A stretch of DNA of 64,000 nucleotides from Gemmatimonas aurantiaca (GCF_037190085.1 NZ_JBBCJO010000005.1:558001-622000), one strand, 5' to 3'; positions 35,254-43,848 are shown, counted from the stretch's first letter. The notes: generated by a model not told the origin, from the letters alone. Program-made: numbers and translations.

Positions 35254-37547
35254 CGTGAGGGCTTCGTGGATTTTGCTGCGAGTTTCCTCACGGATTTTTC
35301 CGCGGACTTCTCTGCGGGCCGCACCTCCGTTCCCGCACCGGTCGTCAGTCGCGGCACTTCGAGTTGCACCGTGGCCCCACTCCGGAGCGCCGTGCCGGCC
35401 GCGGGACGTGTGCGCACATCGGCGCCACGCACGACGCTCACCTGGAACCCCGCCGCGTACAGTGTGCGTGCGGCCTGACGCGCATCGAGCCCGTACACCG
35501 AGGGCACCAATTGCAGATTCCCCTCCTCCGTCACGCGCCGACCCGGTGCCCGCTGCGGATCGAAGGGCAGATCCACCACCACACGCGCCGGTTCCGCCAG
35601 CGGTTCGGCCTTGGGAGGCGGCGCGGCGCGCAACGAATCCCGGCGCGCCGAATCCCGCGCCGCAAGACGCTGGGCTTCGGGAGAGAGGGGCCGTGGTGGC
35701 GTCACCGGCATCGGACGCGCCACCCGGGCGAGCGCACCACGATCGAGCGAGGCGTCACGCGTGGCCAGTGCGTTCTGCAGAATCATGTTCGCCATGGCGC
35801 CCGAGACGATGCCACCGAAGTAGGTGCCTTCGGGATCGATCAGACGCGCCACGATCACGTACTGCGGATCTTCCGCCGGGAACATGCCCGCGAAGCTCGC
35901 GTTGTATCGACCGCGCACATATCCCTGCCCCGGCACCAGACGACGCGCCGTGCCGGACTTGCCCGCCACGTCGAAGGTGGTGAGGTTGGCGGCACGCGCC
36001 GTGCCGCTGTCCACCACACTCTTGAGCATCGTGCGCATGAGCGCCGCCGTGGCCGGTGACACGACCTGCCGCACCGGACGCTTGCGATGCTGGAACACGA
36101 CACGGCCTTCGCTGTCCCGCACTTCCCGCACGAGCACCGGCTGCAACAGTTCCCCGTCGTTGGCGATCGCCGCATAGGCCGTGGCGATCTGCAGGGGCGT
36201 GGCCATCATCTCGTAGCCGATGGCCACCGAGGCCGGCGTCATCTTGCTCCATTCCGTGGGCAACGACAGACGCCCGCGTGATTCCGCGGGATACGGCACA
36301 CCGGTGAAGTTGCCGAAGCCGAAGTCGCGCAGGGCCGCATACTCTTCCTGCTGATTGAACCGCAACGCGAGCTTCGCGGTGCCGATGTTGCTCGAGAACC
36401 GGATGATATCGCGCACCGACATGCTCGCGGCCTTGTGTTCATCGCTCAACGTGCGTCCCGATATCGACCAGGTTCCGTTCTCGGTGTTGAGCACCTCATC
36501 GGGGTTCGCACGCCGCGCGTCGAGCAATCGCGACACCACGAACGGCTTCATCACCGATCCCGGCTCGTACGCTTCCGCCAAGGGCGTGCTGGTCAACGCG
36601 GCGCGGCCGTCGCGCACACCGGCCAGGGCCAGAATGGCCCCGTCGCGTGGGTCGAGGATGACGACATCCCCTCCGCTGGCGCCCGTACGTTTGCGCGCGT
36701 CGGCCAGCGCCTGCTCGGCGATCTCCTGCAACGACTGATTGATGGTCAGCATCACGGTGTGACCGGGACGGGCTTCCACGGGCGTCAGCATGGGCGAACC
36801 GATGCGTCCCCCGCGTCCGTCAAGCACCACCGGGTTGTGTCCCGCTTCCCCACGCAGAAACGGATCGAGTTCCATCTCGATGCCACCCACCGGCGCGCCA
36901 TCGGCGTCCAGTGCTCCGACGATCCCGCGCAGGCCCTCGGGCGTGGCATTGACCCGCGTGAGCACCGGCAGCGTCTTCACACCGGGCAATCCCTTGAACC
37001 GATCGAGATCCGCCGGCAGAAAACGGTACGGCAACTCCACCCAGCGCGCCTTCGGATTGTTGAAGACCCGACGCAGGTTCGCATCGGACACGCGCAATTC
37101 GCGCAATCCACGCCGCACGACGGCCCGCGTATCGATCGTACGGATCTCGCCGTCCTTCCCCTTGCGACGCACGGTCGTCAGGTTGTGCGGCTCGATGACG
37201 AGCTTCACCTGCTCGCGGGTTTCCACGAGCACGTTGCCGGTGGCATCGAGAATGGCGCCCCGCGGTGGCGCGACCGTGAGGTCTTTCACATGCTGCCGTT
37301 CGGCGACACGCTGCCACGTGGCCCGCTCGACGAGTTGAATCTGCGCGGCCCGTGCCACGATCGCGGCGGCGAAGAGCACCAGTGTGACATGCACGAACGC
37401 CGCGCGCCCGCGGCTCACCGGCAGCGGACTCGCCTCCTCGGCGGTGGACGACATGCCTCCCGTGGCCAGCCCGGGCTCCAGTCGCGGATCGGCGCCCGGA
37501 CGCGGAGGCATCGACTCCGGCATGCGTGGGGACATCATGGACATCAC
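35250..37547 (-). CDS. ftsI: Septal transpeptidase FtsI (class B PBP) with C-terminal PASTA domain
   Basis: Cross-links septal peptidoglycan with FtsW. The 765-aa protein has one TM (about 48-70; FVHVTLVLFAAAIVARAAQ) and the PBP dimer domain (about 90-260). The transpeptidase motifs are S331-V-M-K, S385-S-N and K530-S-G-T. A PASTA domain follows (about 670-740; LVPSVYGLDARQAARTLYAAGF), a feature best known from Gram-positive PBP2x but found in other phyla. The tail is Lys/Ser-rich with short repeats (AEKSAEKS). Start is GTG 37547, overlapping the ftsL stop; an ATG three bases on is possible. Confidence 0.93.
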   Translation of the reverse strand: MMSMMSPRMPESMPPRPGADPRLEPGLATGGMSSTAEEASPLPVSRGRAAFVHVTLVLFAAAIVARAAQIQLVERATWQRVAERQHVKDLTVAPPRGAILDATGNVLVETREQVKLVIEPHNLTTVRRKGKDGEIRTIDTRAVVRRGLRELRVSDANLRRVFNNPKARWVELPYRFLPADLDRFKGLPGVKTLPVLTRVNATPEGLRGIVGALDADGAPVGGIEMELDPFLRGEAGHNPVVLDGRGGRIGSPMLTPVEARPGHTVMLTINQSLQEIAEQALADARKRTGASGGDVVILDPRDGAILALAGVRDGRAALTSTPLAEAYEPGSVMKPFVVSRLLDARRANPDEVLNTENGTWSISGRTLSDEHKAASMSVRDIIRFSSNIGTAKLALRFNQQEEYAALRDFGFGNFTGVPYPAESRGRLSLPTEWSKMTPASVAIGYEMMATPLQIATAYAAIANDGELLQPVLVREVRDSEGRVVFQHRKRPVRQVVSPATAALMRTMLKSVVDSGTARAANLTTFDVAGKSGTARRLVPGQGYVRGRYNASFAGMFPAEDPQYVIVARLIDPEGTYFGGIVSGAMANMILQNALATRDASLDRGALARVARPMPVTPPRPLSPEAQRLAARDSARRDSLRAAPPPKAEPLAEPARVVVDLPFDPQRAPGRRVTEEGNLQLVPSVYGLDARQAARTLYAAGFQVSVVRGADVRTRPAAGTALRSGATVQLEVPRLTTGAGTEVRPAEKSAEKSVRKLAAKSTKPSR

Positions 37548-37855
37548 GGCTCGCGCGGCTCCGCGAGGAAGCGCGTCTGCGCTTCGGTGGCGACATGCAT
37601 GCCCAGTCTCCGCTCGGCTTCCTGCACGACCTGCCGGCGACTCATGGCACGCCGGAGATCGTTCTCCAGCGTCACCCGCTCCGAACGCAGCGCGCGGCGC
37701 TCCGCTTCGAGTCGCTGCATCTCACGCGCCGTGCCCACGCCCACACTGCGGCGCCAGACCACGAGGGCCGTCACGACCACGAACACGCCCAGGGCGATCG
37801 CGACCAGCGAGCGCCCGGCGAGCGCCCGCTTCGAACGGCGCGTCGCGGCCATCAC
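37544..37855 (-). CDS. ftsL: FtsL-like divisome subunit
   Basis: A 103-aa bitopic protein: basic N-terminus, one TM (VAIALGVFVVVTALVVW), then a predicted coiled coil (about 45-85; MQRLEAERRALRSERVTLENDL) of leucine-zipper type. Sequence alone cannot separate FtsL from DivIC-like proteins. The place between rsmH and ftsI is the standard one for ftsL. GTGA overlaps occur at both ends. Confidence 0.85.
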   Translation of the reverse strand: MMAATRRSKRALAGRSLVAIALGVFVVVTALVVWRRSVGVGTAREMQRLEAERRALRSERVTLENDLRRAMSRRQVVQEAERRLGMHVATEAQTRFLAEPREP

Positions 37856-38841
37856 TCCCCGCCAGCCGCGGAACGCCAGGCGCGCAACCGCGCACTGCGA
37901 GCCCGCGAGTTCACTTCGATCTCTTCCTCACTCGCGCTCACCGGCCGCCGGGTGAGCGTCTCACCGAGCGGGGCGCCGCGACACGTGCAGATCATCTGCC
38001 GGGGTGGGCAGACACAGGCCGCGCTCCAGTCGCGGAAGGCATTCTTCACCAGTCGGTCTTCGCCCGAATGGTAGGAGATGATTGCCAGGACCCCACCGGG
38101 CGTGAGACGATCGCGCAACGCCGGCAGCGCACGCTCCAACCCCGAGAGTTCGTCGTTCACCGCGATGCGCACGGCCTGGAAGATGCGCGCAAAATCGGGC
38201 GCACCGCTGCGCGGACCGAGCACGGCACGGATGGCATCGACAAGATCGTCCGCCGTGGCGAACGGCCGACGCTCCCGGCGGCGGGTGATTTCCCGCGCCA
38301 GACGCGCCGCACGCGGTTCGTCGGCATAGGCACGCAGCAACGCCGAGAGATCGATCTCGTCGATGGTGTTGAGCAGTTCGGCCGCATCGATATCGGCATC
38401 GGTGCCCATGCGCATGTCGAGCGGCGCACCTTCGCGGAACGTGAAGCCGCGGGACGGATCGTCGAATTGATGCGAGGACACACCGAGATCGAGCAGAATG
38501 CCGTCGAATTTCTCGGCGTCGGCGAGACCGGCCACACTCAGTTCGGCGTAGTTGCCGAGCAGTGCGCGGAACTGTCCGGAGCGTTCGTAGTCGGCCAGAC
38601 GCTCACGGGCGGCCGCGAGCGCGCGCGGATCCCGGTCGACACCGGTGACCCGCATACCGCGTTCGAGAAATGCGGCCGTATGTCCACCGCCACCCAGCGT
38701 GCAATCGAGCACGGTCTGAGCGTTAACCAGCATCGCCTCGATCTCGGCGAGCAGGACGGGGACGTGGTACGTACCGACGCGACCCGTAGGGGCGGAACGA
38801 ACCGGGGTCACGTGCTGACGGGAAACACGTTGTGGCGCCAC
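37852..38841 (-). CDS. rsmH: 16S rRNA (cytosine-1402-N4)-methyltransferase RsmH (MraW)
   Basis: Methylates C1402 of 16S rRNA; the conserved first gene of many dcw operons. The 329-aa protein has the SAM loop LDCTLGGGGHTAAFLERG, the insert LDLGVSSHQFDDPSRGFTFR and the catalytic-region motif AIISYHSGEDRLVKNAF, all diagnostic. CVCPP and CTCRG near the C-terminus are also typical. Start is GTG 38841. No mraZ gene lies upstream; the promoter at 38896-38925 drives the operon directly. Confidence 0.95.
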   Translation of the reverse strand: MAPQRVSRQHVTPVRSAPTGRVGTYHVPVLLAEIEAMLVNAQTVLDCTLGGGGHTAAFLERGMRVTGVDRDPRALAAARERLADYERSGQFRALLGNYAELSVAGLADAEKFDGILLDLGVSSHQFDDPSRGFTFREGAPLDMRMGTDADIDAAELLNTIDEIDLSALLRAYADEPRAARLAREITRRRERRPFATADDLVDAIRAVLGPRSGAPDFARIFQAVRIAVNDELSGLERALPALRDRLTPGGVLAIISYHSGEDRLVKNAFRDWSAACVCPPRQMICTCRGAPLGETLTRRPVSASEEEIEVNSRARSARLRAWRSAAGGE

Positions 38842-38895
38842 ATGGACGAAAGATGCAACGGGCAGCGCGCGAACGGAGCGCGTCAGTGGGGGGTC

Positions 38896-38925
38896 ATGTT
38901 AGCGGAAGCAGTGGAGCAGCGTCAA
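38896..38925 (-). promoter_or_regulatory. Putative sigma70 promoter of the dcw operon
   Basis: Minus-strand TTGACG (38920-38925), an 18-nt spacer, then TAACAT (38896-38901). The expected transcription start near 38889 leaves a leader of about 48 nt before rsmH. It is the best promoter match in the window. Confidence 0.7.
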
Positions 38926-39011
38926 GCGAAGCCATCACGCGCGGAGATGTGCATTATTCGCAACCCGGCACGGATGTGATACCTCCGTCGTACAGCGAAG
39001 GCAGAGAGGTG

Positions 39012-39053
39012 AAAACAAGCGGGCCCGCCGTCCAGGAGGACAGCGGGCCCGCT
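39012..39053 (-). terminator. Intrinsic terminator after the secreted TPR gene
   Basis: A perfect 11-bp GC-rich stem (39018-39028 with 39043-39053) followed on the minus strand by TGTTTTC. It begins about 24 nt past the TPR gene stop and separates it from the dcw promoter. The remaining 38926-39011 stretch shows nothing recognisable. Confidence 0.88.
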
Positions 39054-39076
39054 GCGGTCTCACGGTGTGTGAAGCG

Positions 39077-40777
39077 TTACTTGCAGTACGCCTTGACCAT
39101 CTGGTCGGCAGCCGGGTCGAGCTGCATGACGAAGCCCATGTACTGACGCATCGCATCGGGGGCGAACGAACCGCCCTTCGGCAGCAGGATCTGCGCTTCG
39201 ACGAACATGTCCTTGGCCTTCTTGGACAACGCGCAGTCCTTCGACGCCTGCGCGTTGGTCAGCAGCATCTGACCATAGGGCACATAGGCCGCACCGAGCA
39301 GGAACTGCGACTGCGCCTTGAGTTCGTTCGGCACCACGGAGTCGGCGTACTTCAGGGCGTCGATGGCCGCTTCGTAGTCCTCGGGGGTCTTCGAAGCACC
39401 GGCCTTCTTGGTGAGGTCGTTGGCCGTCTGGAGCGCCAGCACCTTCAGGTTGGACGAGGTGTCACCGGCCGCGATGGAGCTCTTGATGGCCGGCATGATC
39501 TCTTCCGTGCGTCCCAGATCCTTGAGGAGCAGGATGCGCATGGTCGAGCTGTTTTCGACCGGCACCTTGGCCGCGAGCGCCTTGTCGAGCGCTTCCAGCG
39601 CCGGCTGGAGCTGGCCGGACTTCTGGAGCGACAGGATGTGCTCGTACACGAGCGCCGGCTGGTTCGGGAACTTCTGGAGGCCCTTGGCCGCCGTCTCCGC
39701 CGCCTTCTGCGCCTGGCTGTCGGCGGCGTAAGCACGCGACGTGCGGATGAAGTAAGTCGTGTCGGCGAACGAGGTGTCGAGCTTCACCAGCTCATCACCC
39801 TGCTTGAACGCCTCCTTGAAATCGCGCTGCCCGAGCAGGATGAACCAGCGCGCGCGGAGGAGCTCCGGGTCGCCCGGGTTGCTGGCCACGGCTTCGTCGA
39901 TGATGGGACGCGCGATGGCCGGGTTGGCCATGGCCGTCAGGGCGTCGACGACGTCCTTCTGCAGACGCGGGTTCTTCGGATCGGTGGCCAACAGACGGGT
40001 CAGCGTCACCACCGACGAGTCCTGCTGGTTCAGATCGCGATATGCCTGCGCCAGGATGGCGAGGCCCTGCTTGTTCTTCGGATCGAGATTCACGATCTCG
40101 CGCGACACCTCGAGCATCTGCTGCGCGGGAGCCTTCTGCGAAATCAGCACCTGCGCCCAGCAGGTGCGGGCCAGCGTAGCCTTGGGATAGGCAGCGATGC
40201 CTTCCTTGGCGGCCGCGATGGCCTGATCGTACTGGCCCTGGCGTCCGAGGCTGGTGCACTTCTTCTCGAACTCGAGCTGCTTGCGGGCTTCCTTCAGTTC
40301 GCGCGAGATCTCTTTGGCGGCGTCGCCGACGCTCTTCGCCTCGTAGGTGCCGAGGGGCTGCACCAGCGTGTTGTCGCGGGCCAGCACGAGCTGCGCGTCC
40401 ACCTTCACGCCCGTGGCCGTCTTGGATACCGTGCCGGCGAGATACTCATCGGCGCGGAGAATGGTGGCCAGGGCCTTCTGGTCATGCGGTTCGAGCGCAT
40501 CCGCCACCGGGAAACCGGAGGCTTCGAGCGTCGCCACGATATCCTGCTTGGGCAGGACATACACCTGCTTGAACGGGAAATCGCTGCCCATGCGCGAGCG
40601 CAGTGCGTCCGCAGCCTGCACCCCCAGCCCCTTTTCGGCGGAGCGGAACACCGCGACCATCACGCGCGTGGCGTTGGGATCGGGAACGCGATTGTACTGC
40701 GCCGAAGCCACCGAAGGCACGAGCGTGCCACCGAGGGCCAAACCGATCCCAGCCAACGCCTGGAAATGCCGTGACAT
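39077..40777 (-). CDS. Secreted tetratricopeptide-repeat protein
   Basis: A 566-aa periplasmic protein. Start at ATG 40777 with GGAGG about 10 nt upstream gives a signal peptide (ALAGIGLALGGTLVPSVASA). The N-terminal 130 residues form an alpha/beta domain (VMVAVFRSAEKGLGVQAADAL, LATILRADEYLAGTV) resembling the CsgG/TolB-N-like or adenylate-cyclase-associated modules that precede TPRs in this phylum. At least eight TPR-like helical pairs follow (for example YDQAIAAAKEGIAAYPKA). Function is unknown; the high-scoring signal and lone operon suggest a general envelope scaffold. A terminator follows the stop. Confidence 0.8.
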   Translation of the reverse strand: MSRHFQALAGIGLALGGTLVPSVASAQYNRVPDPNATRVMVAVFRSAEKGLGVQAADALRSRMGSDFPFKQVYVLPKQDIVATLEASGFPVADALEPHDQKALATILRADEYLAGTVSKTATGVKVDAQLVLARDNTLVQPLGTYEAKSVGDAAKEISRELKEARKQLEFEKKCTSLGRQGQYDQAIAAAKEGIAAYPKATLARTCWAQVLISQKAPAQQMLEVSREIVNLDPKNKQGLAILAQAYRDLNQQDSSVVTLTRLLATDPKNPRLQKDVVDALTAMANPAIARPIIDEAVASNPGDPELLRARWFILLGQRDFKEAFKQGDELVKLDTSFADTTYFIRTSRAYAADSQAQKAAETAAKGLQKFPNQPALVYEHILSLQKSGQLQPALEALDKALAAKVPVENSSTMRILLLKDLGRTEEIMPAIKSSIAAGDTSSNLKVLALQTANDLTKKAGASKTPEDYEAAIDALKYADSVVPNELKAQSQFLLGAAYVPYGQMLLTNAQASKDCALSKKAKDMFVEAQILLPKGGSFAPDAMRQYMGFVMQLDPAADQMVKAYCK

Positions 40778-40952
40778 CAAAGTCGTAACCTCCGCACCGT
40801 GAACCGTGGGACCCGGGATATCCGGGCATCGGAAACCCGTTGGCCGTGCGCGAGCCACGCGGGTCTGGGGGGACAAACGAAGGGGAAAGAACGAAAGTGC
40901 GACATCCGACCCGTGGTGGCAAGCAGTGCTCGTCACAACGACCCGGACAGTA

Positions 40953-41026
40953 TGGGCGAAGAGGGATTCGAACCCCCGACCCCCTGTGTGTAAGACAGGT
41001 GCTCTAACCAGCTGAGCTATTCGCCC
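40953..41026 (-). tRNA. tRNA-Val (anticodon TAC)
   Basis: On the minus strand the acceptor GGGCGAA pairs with TTCGCCC. The D arm, the anticodon arm CCTGT-CTTACAC-ACAGG, and the T arm GGGTTCGAATCCC are all present, 74 nt in total with discriminator A. The anticodon TAC reads Val GUA/GUG codons. CCA is not encoded. It lies about 320 bp from the restriction-modification island but its 3' end is not repeated at the island borders. Confidence 0.97.
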
Positions 41027-41180
41027 GCAGCTACGCCCTGTCCGAACCGTCCGTTGAATAAACTACATCGGTTCGGCAACGCCGTTCCTGCCGGTACGAG
41101 AAATTAACCGGAATATCACGTTCGACAGAGACATGGTCCCTGGTCGAGTCCGGTTCCCGCGCCGTGTGGCCGGGCCTGGT

Positions 41181-41351
41181 CTACCCTTTCAGGATGGCCA
41201 GCGGCACCAGCACCACGTAGCCGATCACCAGCAGCAGCGGAGCGATGGTCTCGCCCCCACGCCAGAGATCCAGATAGCCCAGCAGCAGCGAGAGCGCAGC
41301 CGCCCCCCAGTACAGGAGGGCGCGGGAACGGGGATTGTCGGTCGCGGTCAT
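41181..41351 (-). CDS. Small two-helix membrane protein, separated from its operon by the island
   Basis: A 56-aa protein with two predicted TM helices (LLYWGAAALSLLLGYLDLW and IAPLLLVIGYVVLVPLAIL) joined by a short RGGE loop. Its ATG at 41351 lies in the left 43-bp direct repeat. In the right copy the same bases CAATGA form the stop of the peptidase gene. Before insertion the two genes therefore overlapped by ATGA and were translationally coupled. Now the peptidase ends 2.4 kb away, and this gene may have lost its promoter. Function unknown. Confidence 0.72.
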   Translation of the reverse strand: MTATDNPRSRALLYWGAAALSLLLGYLDLWRGGETIAPLLLVIGYVVLVPLAILKG

Positions 41352-41390
41352 TGCGCAGGATACCGAACGTCGGGGGCGGGCGGCAAGGGT
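41348..41390. repeat. Left 43-bp direct repeat of the restriction-modification island
   Basis: Starts TCATTGCGCAGGATACCGAA and ends GGCGGCAAGGGT, and is identical over 43 bp to 43806-43848. It includes the start codon of the small membrane protein and a relict copy of the last codons of the peptidase gene (reading ...PAPDVRYPAQ-stop). Confidence 0.95.
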
Positions 41391-41507
41391 TGGTCGCCCG
41401 ATCTCCGGTTTCTTGCCCCATTCTCCGGCGGACCAAGGCTCCTCGTCGTGCCGATGTCCTCCAAGCCACTGAAACGCCATCCCTTTTTCCCGAACAGGTC
41501 GCATCCC

Positions 41508-41942
41508 ATGCCTCCGAATCCACGTCCAAGACTCGATCCTCTGACGGTGGAGCAGCGCAGCGAGCGAATGGCGAGCATACGGAATAAAAATACCGGTCCA
41601 GAACTCACGGTCCGGCGTTTGGTTCACCGACTGGGCTATCGCTACCGCCTTCACAGCCCTCAATTGCCCGGACACCCCGATATTGTCTTCACGAAACGCC
41701 GGAAAATCATCTTCGTACACGGATGCTTCTGGCACCAACATGGTTGCGGAAAGTACAAGATGCCGCGAACTCGTTCGGCGTTCTGGGGGGCGAAGCTCGG
41801 CCGGAACAGACAAAGGGACCGGGAAGTGCGCCGTCGCCTTGGTGCACTGGGCTGGAAAATCCTTGTCGTTTGGGAATGTCAAATCAAGAATCTGGTGCGC
41901 TTGGAAGAGCGGCTGGATACTTTTCTGGGAACCCCCAACTGA
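41508..41942 (+). CDS. vsr: Very short patch repair endonuclease Vsr
   Basis: Nicks DNA 5' of T in T:G mismatches that arise when 5-methylcytosine deaminates inside the methylase site. The 144-aa form from ATG 41508 (AGGT about 8 nt upstream) shows RSERMASIRNKNTGPE, catalytic Asp58 in PGHPDIVF, His71 and His76 in VHGCFWHQHGC, and the WECQIKN segment. Spacing D58-H71-H76 equals that of the E. coli active site (D51, H64, H69). ATG 41454 would add 18 residues. It is 4 nt upstream of the methyltransferase gene, the expected partner. Confidence 0.93.
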   Translation: MPPNPRPRLDPLTVEQRSERMASIRNKNTGPELTVRRLVHRLGYRYRLHSPQLPGHPDIVFTKRRKIIFVHGCFWHQHGCGKYKMPRTRSAFWGAKLGRNRQRDREVRRRLGALGWKILVVWECQIKNLVRLEERLDTFLGTPN

Positions 41943-41946
41943 GACC

Positions 41947-43122
41947 ATGCGATCGATAGAACTGTTCACGGGCGCCGGCGGACTGGCTTTGGGCCTCGAG
42001 AGAGCGGGATGGAGGCACGATACGTTGATCGAGCGCGATGTCCATTCGTGCTCCACCATCCAGATGAACCAATCCGGCGGCCATCCCCTGACGGCTGGTT
42101 GGCGGTTGTTTCATGAAGATGTTCAAAATGTGGACTATTCGAAGCTCAAGAAGACCGTGGAACTGGTCGCGGGAGGCCCACCGTGTCAGCCCTTCTCCTT
42201 GGGCGGGAAGCACCGTGCGAACATGGACCGACGTGACATGTTTCCGGAGGCGGTAAGAGCCATTCGCGAAGTGAAGCCACGGGCATTTCTGTTCGAAAAC
42301 GTCAAGGGGCTGCTCAGGCAAAGTTTTGCCACATACTTCAACTATGTGTTCCTTCAGCTCAGCTATCCGCTGGTTGGAAGGCTGAAGTCCGAGGATTGGG
42401 AGTCTCACCTCGCTCGACTCGAGCGCGTTCACACCAGTGGCAAGGACGAAGGTACTTCGTATCGGGTGGTGTATCGTCTTTTGAATGCTGCGGACTATGG
42501 GATCCCACAGAATCGATATCGGGTCTTCATGGTCGGCTTCCGATCAGACCTGGAAAAGGAATGGTCATTTCCCAAACCCACGCATTCGCTTGATCGTCTT
42601 CTTTGGGAGCAGTGGGTGGAGGGCTCATACTGGGATGTCCATGAGGTTCCCCAAAAGCGGCGACCGGCGCCCGCGATGCGCTACAAGGCACGTATTGACC
42701 GCTTGGCCACTGATCATCGTCTATCCGCACCGGATGGAGTGCGCTATGAGACGGTTCGAGATGCGTTCGTTGGACTTCCGGATCCACGAAGCAAGCGGCA
42801 CGCCTTCTTCAATCACGAATTCAGGCCCGGTGCACGCGCATACCCCGGCCACACGGGCAGTTCACTTGATGAGCCTGCGAAGGCCCTCAAGGCGGGCGAT
42901 CATGGAGTTCCCGGGGGGGAAAACATGGTTGCATTGCCTGATGGATCGTGCAGATACTTTTCGGTCCGGGAGAGTGCGAGGCTACAAACATTTCCTGATG
43001 ACTACCGCTTCTCCGGCTCATGGACGGAAGCCATGAGACAAATTGGCAACGCAGTGCCCGTGGAACTGGCCAGAGTGGTAGGCCAGAGCGTGCTTGAACA
43101 AACGTTGCCGAGGCGCAAATGA
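41947..43122 (+). CDS. DNA (cytosine-5-)-methyltransferase of a type II R-M system
   Basis: Methylates cytosine at the site cut by the downstream nuclease. The 391-aa protein has motif I IELFTGAGGLALGL, motif IV GGPPCQPFSLGGKHR with nucleophile Cys80, motif VI FLFENVKGLL, motif VIII PQNRYRVFMVGFR and motifs IX-X RESARLQTFPDDY and QIGNAVPVELA. All ten motifs seem intact. The target-recognition region (about 200-300) is not assignable by eye; the nuclease family predicts CCGCGG. The ATG at 41947 is preferred to longer frames because motif I starts at once. ATGA overlap with the nuclease gene. Confidence 0.95.
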   Translation: MRSIELFTGAGGLALGLERAGWRHDTLIERDVHSCSTIQMNQSGGHPLTAGWRLFHEDVQNVDYSKLKKTVELVAGGPPCQPFSLGGKHRANMDRRDMFPEAVRAIREVKPRAFLFENVKGLLRQSFATYFNYVFLQLSYPLVGRLKSEDWESHLARLERVHTSGKDEGTSYRVVYRLLNAADYGIPQNRYRVFMVGFRSDLEKEWSFPKPTHSLDRLLWEQWVEGSYWDVHEVPQKRRPAPAMRYKARIDRLATDHRLSAPDGVRYETVRDAFVGLPDPRSKRHAFFNHEFRPGARAYPGHTGSSLDEPAKALKAGDHGVPGGENMVALPDGSCRYFSVRESARLQTFPDDYRFSGSWTEAMRQIGNAVPVELARVVGQSVLEQTLPRRK

Positions 43123-43784
43123 GCAACGAGATGCCACTGCGGCCCGCACCATTCAATCCGCTCGACAAGAAGAATCTCGGCACGAGCGTCGCGGAAGCGC
43201 TGCTGGCTCAGCCAATAGGTCCGTTGCCACCCACATCGGCATTCATTGGAGCCGGCGTATACGCGCTCTACTATACCGGTGAATTTCCGCACTATGAAGC
43301 GATTTCGGCTCTCAACAAGAGGAAGCCCAGCAGTTGGCCCATCTATGTCGGAAAAGCCGTACCTGCTGGGGCCCGAAAAGGAGGATATGGTCTTGGAGAT
43401 GACGCAGGTCCGGTCACGTTTCGTCGACTCGTTGAGCATGCAACGTCAATCCAAAGTACAAAAAATCTGTCAGTGAGCGACTTCCAATGCCGTTTCCTGG
43501 TTGTCGATGATATCTGGATTCCTCTCGCCGAGTCGTTGCTCATCGAGATGTTCTCACCATTGTGGAACAAGAAGATCGACGGGTTTGGCAACCATGATCC
43601 CGGGAGAGGCCGACATGGACAGAAACGGTCTCCTTGGGACGAACTTCATCCCGGAAGACCATGGGCGGAGATGTTGCAACCAGCCCATGTCCAGAAGGTC
43701 AAGGAAACGACGCAGGAGTATCTGGCTCGTATCAGGTCCGTTCTGTTCCCGGACCTCCCACCAGACATGGGGAATCATTCGTAG
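43119..43784 (+). CDS. Eco29kI-family GIY-YIG type II restriction endonuclease
   Basis: A 221-aa nuclease. The GIY-YIG pair appears as GVYALYY (46-52) and IYVGKA (75-80). Other residues that match the Eco29kI active-site pattern are R102/R103 and H107 in FRRLVEHATS, E138 in LAESLLIEMF and N150 in PLWNKKIDGFG. Eco29kI cuts CCGC^GG; that target is inference here. The C-terminal 60 residues are Pro/Arg-rich and end in ARIRSVLFPDLPP. It is the last gene of the vsr-methylase-nuclease operon, a gene order that lets the methylase be made first. Confidence 0.9.
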   Translation: MSNEMPLRPAPFNPLDKKNLGTSVAEALLAQPIGPLPPTSAFIGAGVYALYYTGEFPHYEAISALNKRKPSSWPIYVGKAVPAGARKGGYGLGDDAGPVTFRRLVEHATSIQSTKNLSVSDFQCRFLVVDDIWIPLAESLLIEMFSPLWNKKIDGFGNHDPGRGRHGQKRSPWDELHPGRPWAEMLQPAHVQKVKETTQEYLARIRSVLFPDLPPDMGNHS

Positions 43785-43805
43785 CCTAGCAAAGTTCGAC
43801 CTGAC

Positions 43806-43848
43806 TCATTGCGCAGGATACCGAACGTCGGGGGCGGGCGGCAAGGGT
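43806..43848. repeat. Right 43-bp direct repeat of the restriction-modification island
   Basis: Identical to 41348-41390. It codes the last 13 residues and stop of the peptidase gene on the minus strand (ending DVRYPAQ). Similarity stops after GGCAAGGGT: the left copy continues TGGTCGCC, the right GGGTCCTC. Confidence 0.95.

Larger units (their letters stand above)
41391..43805 (+). mobile_element. Vsr-methylase-endonuclease island between long direct repeats
   Basis: A 2.4 kb block with three plus-strand genes (vsr, m5C methyltransferase, GIY-YIG endonuclease) in an otherwise minus-strand region. It is visibly AT-richer than its flanks. It has no integrase, transposase or terminal inverted repeats, only a perfect 43-bp direct repeat at its borders. 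Removing the island and one repeat restores a tight peptidase/small-protein overlap. This pattern matches the insertion with long target duplication reported for type II R-M genes. The leader 41391-41507 shows no clear promoter; nothing is recognised at 43785-43805. Confidence 0.88.

Noticed and set aside
40953..41390. tRNA-Val as the integration site of the R-M island
   Set aside because: The island border is about 320 bp from the tRNA, the tRNA is complete and its 3' end is not duplicated. The 43-bp repeats lie at a protein-gene junction instead.
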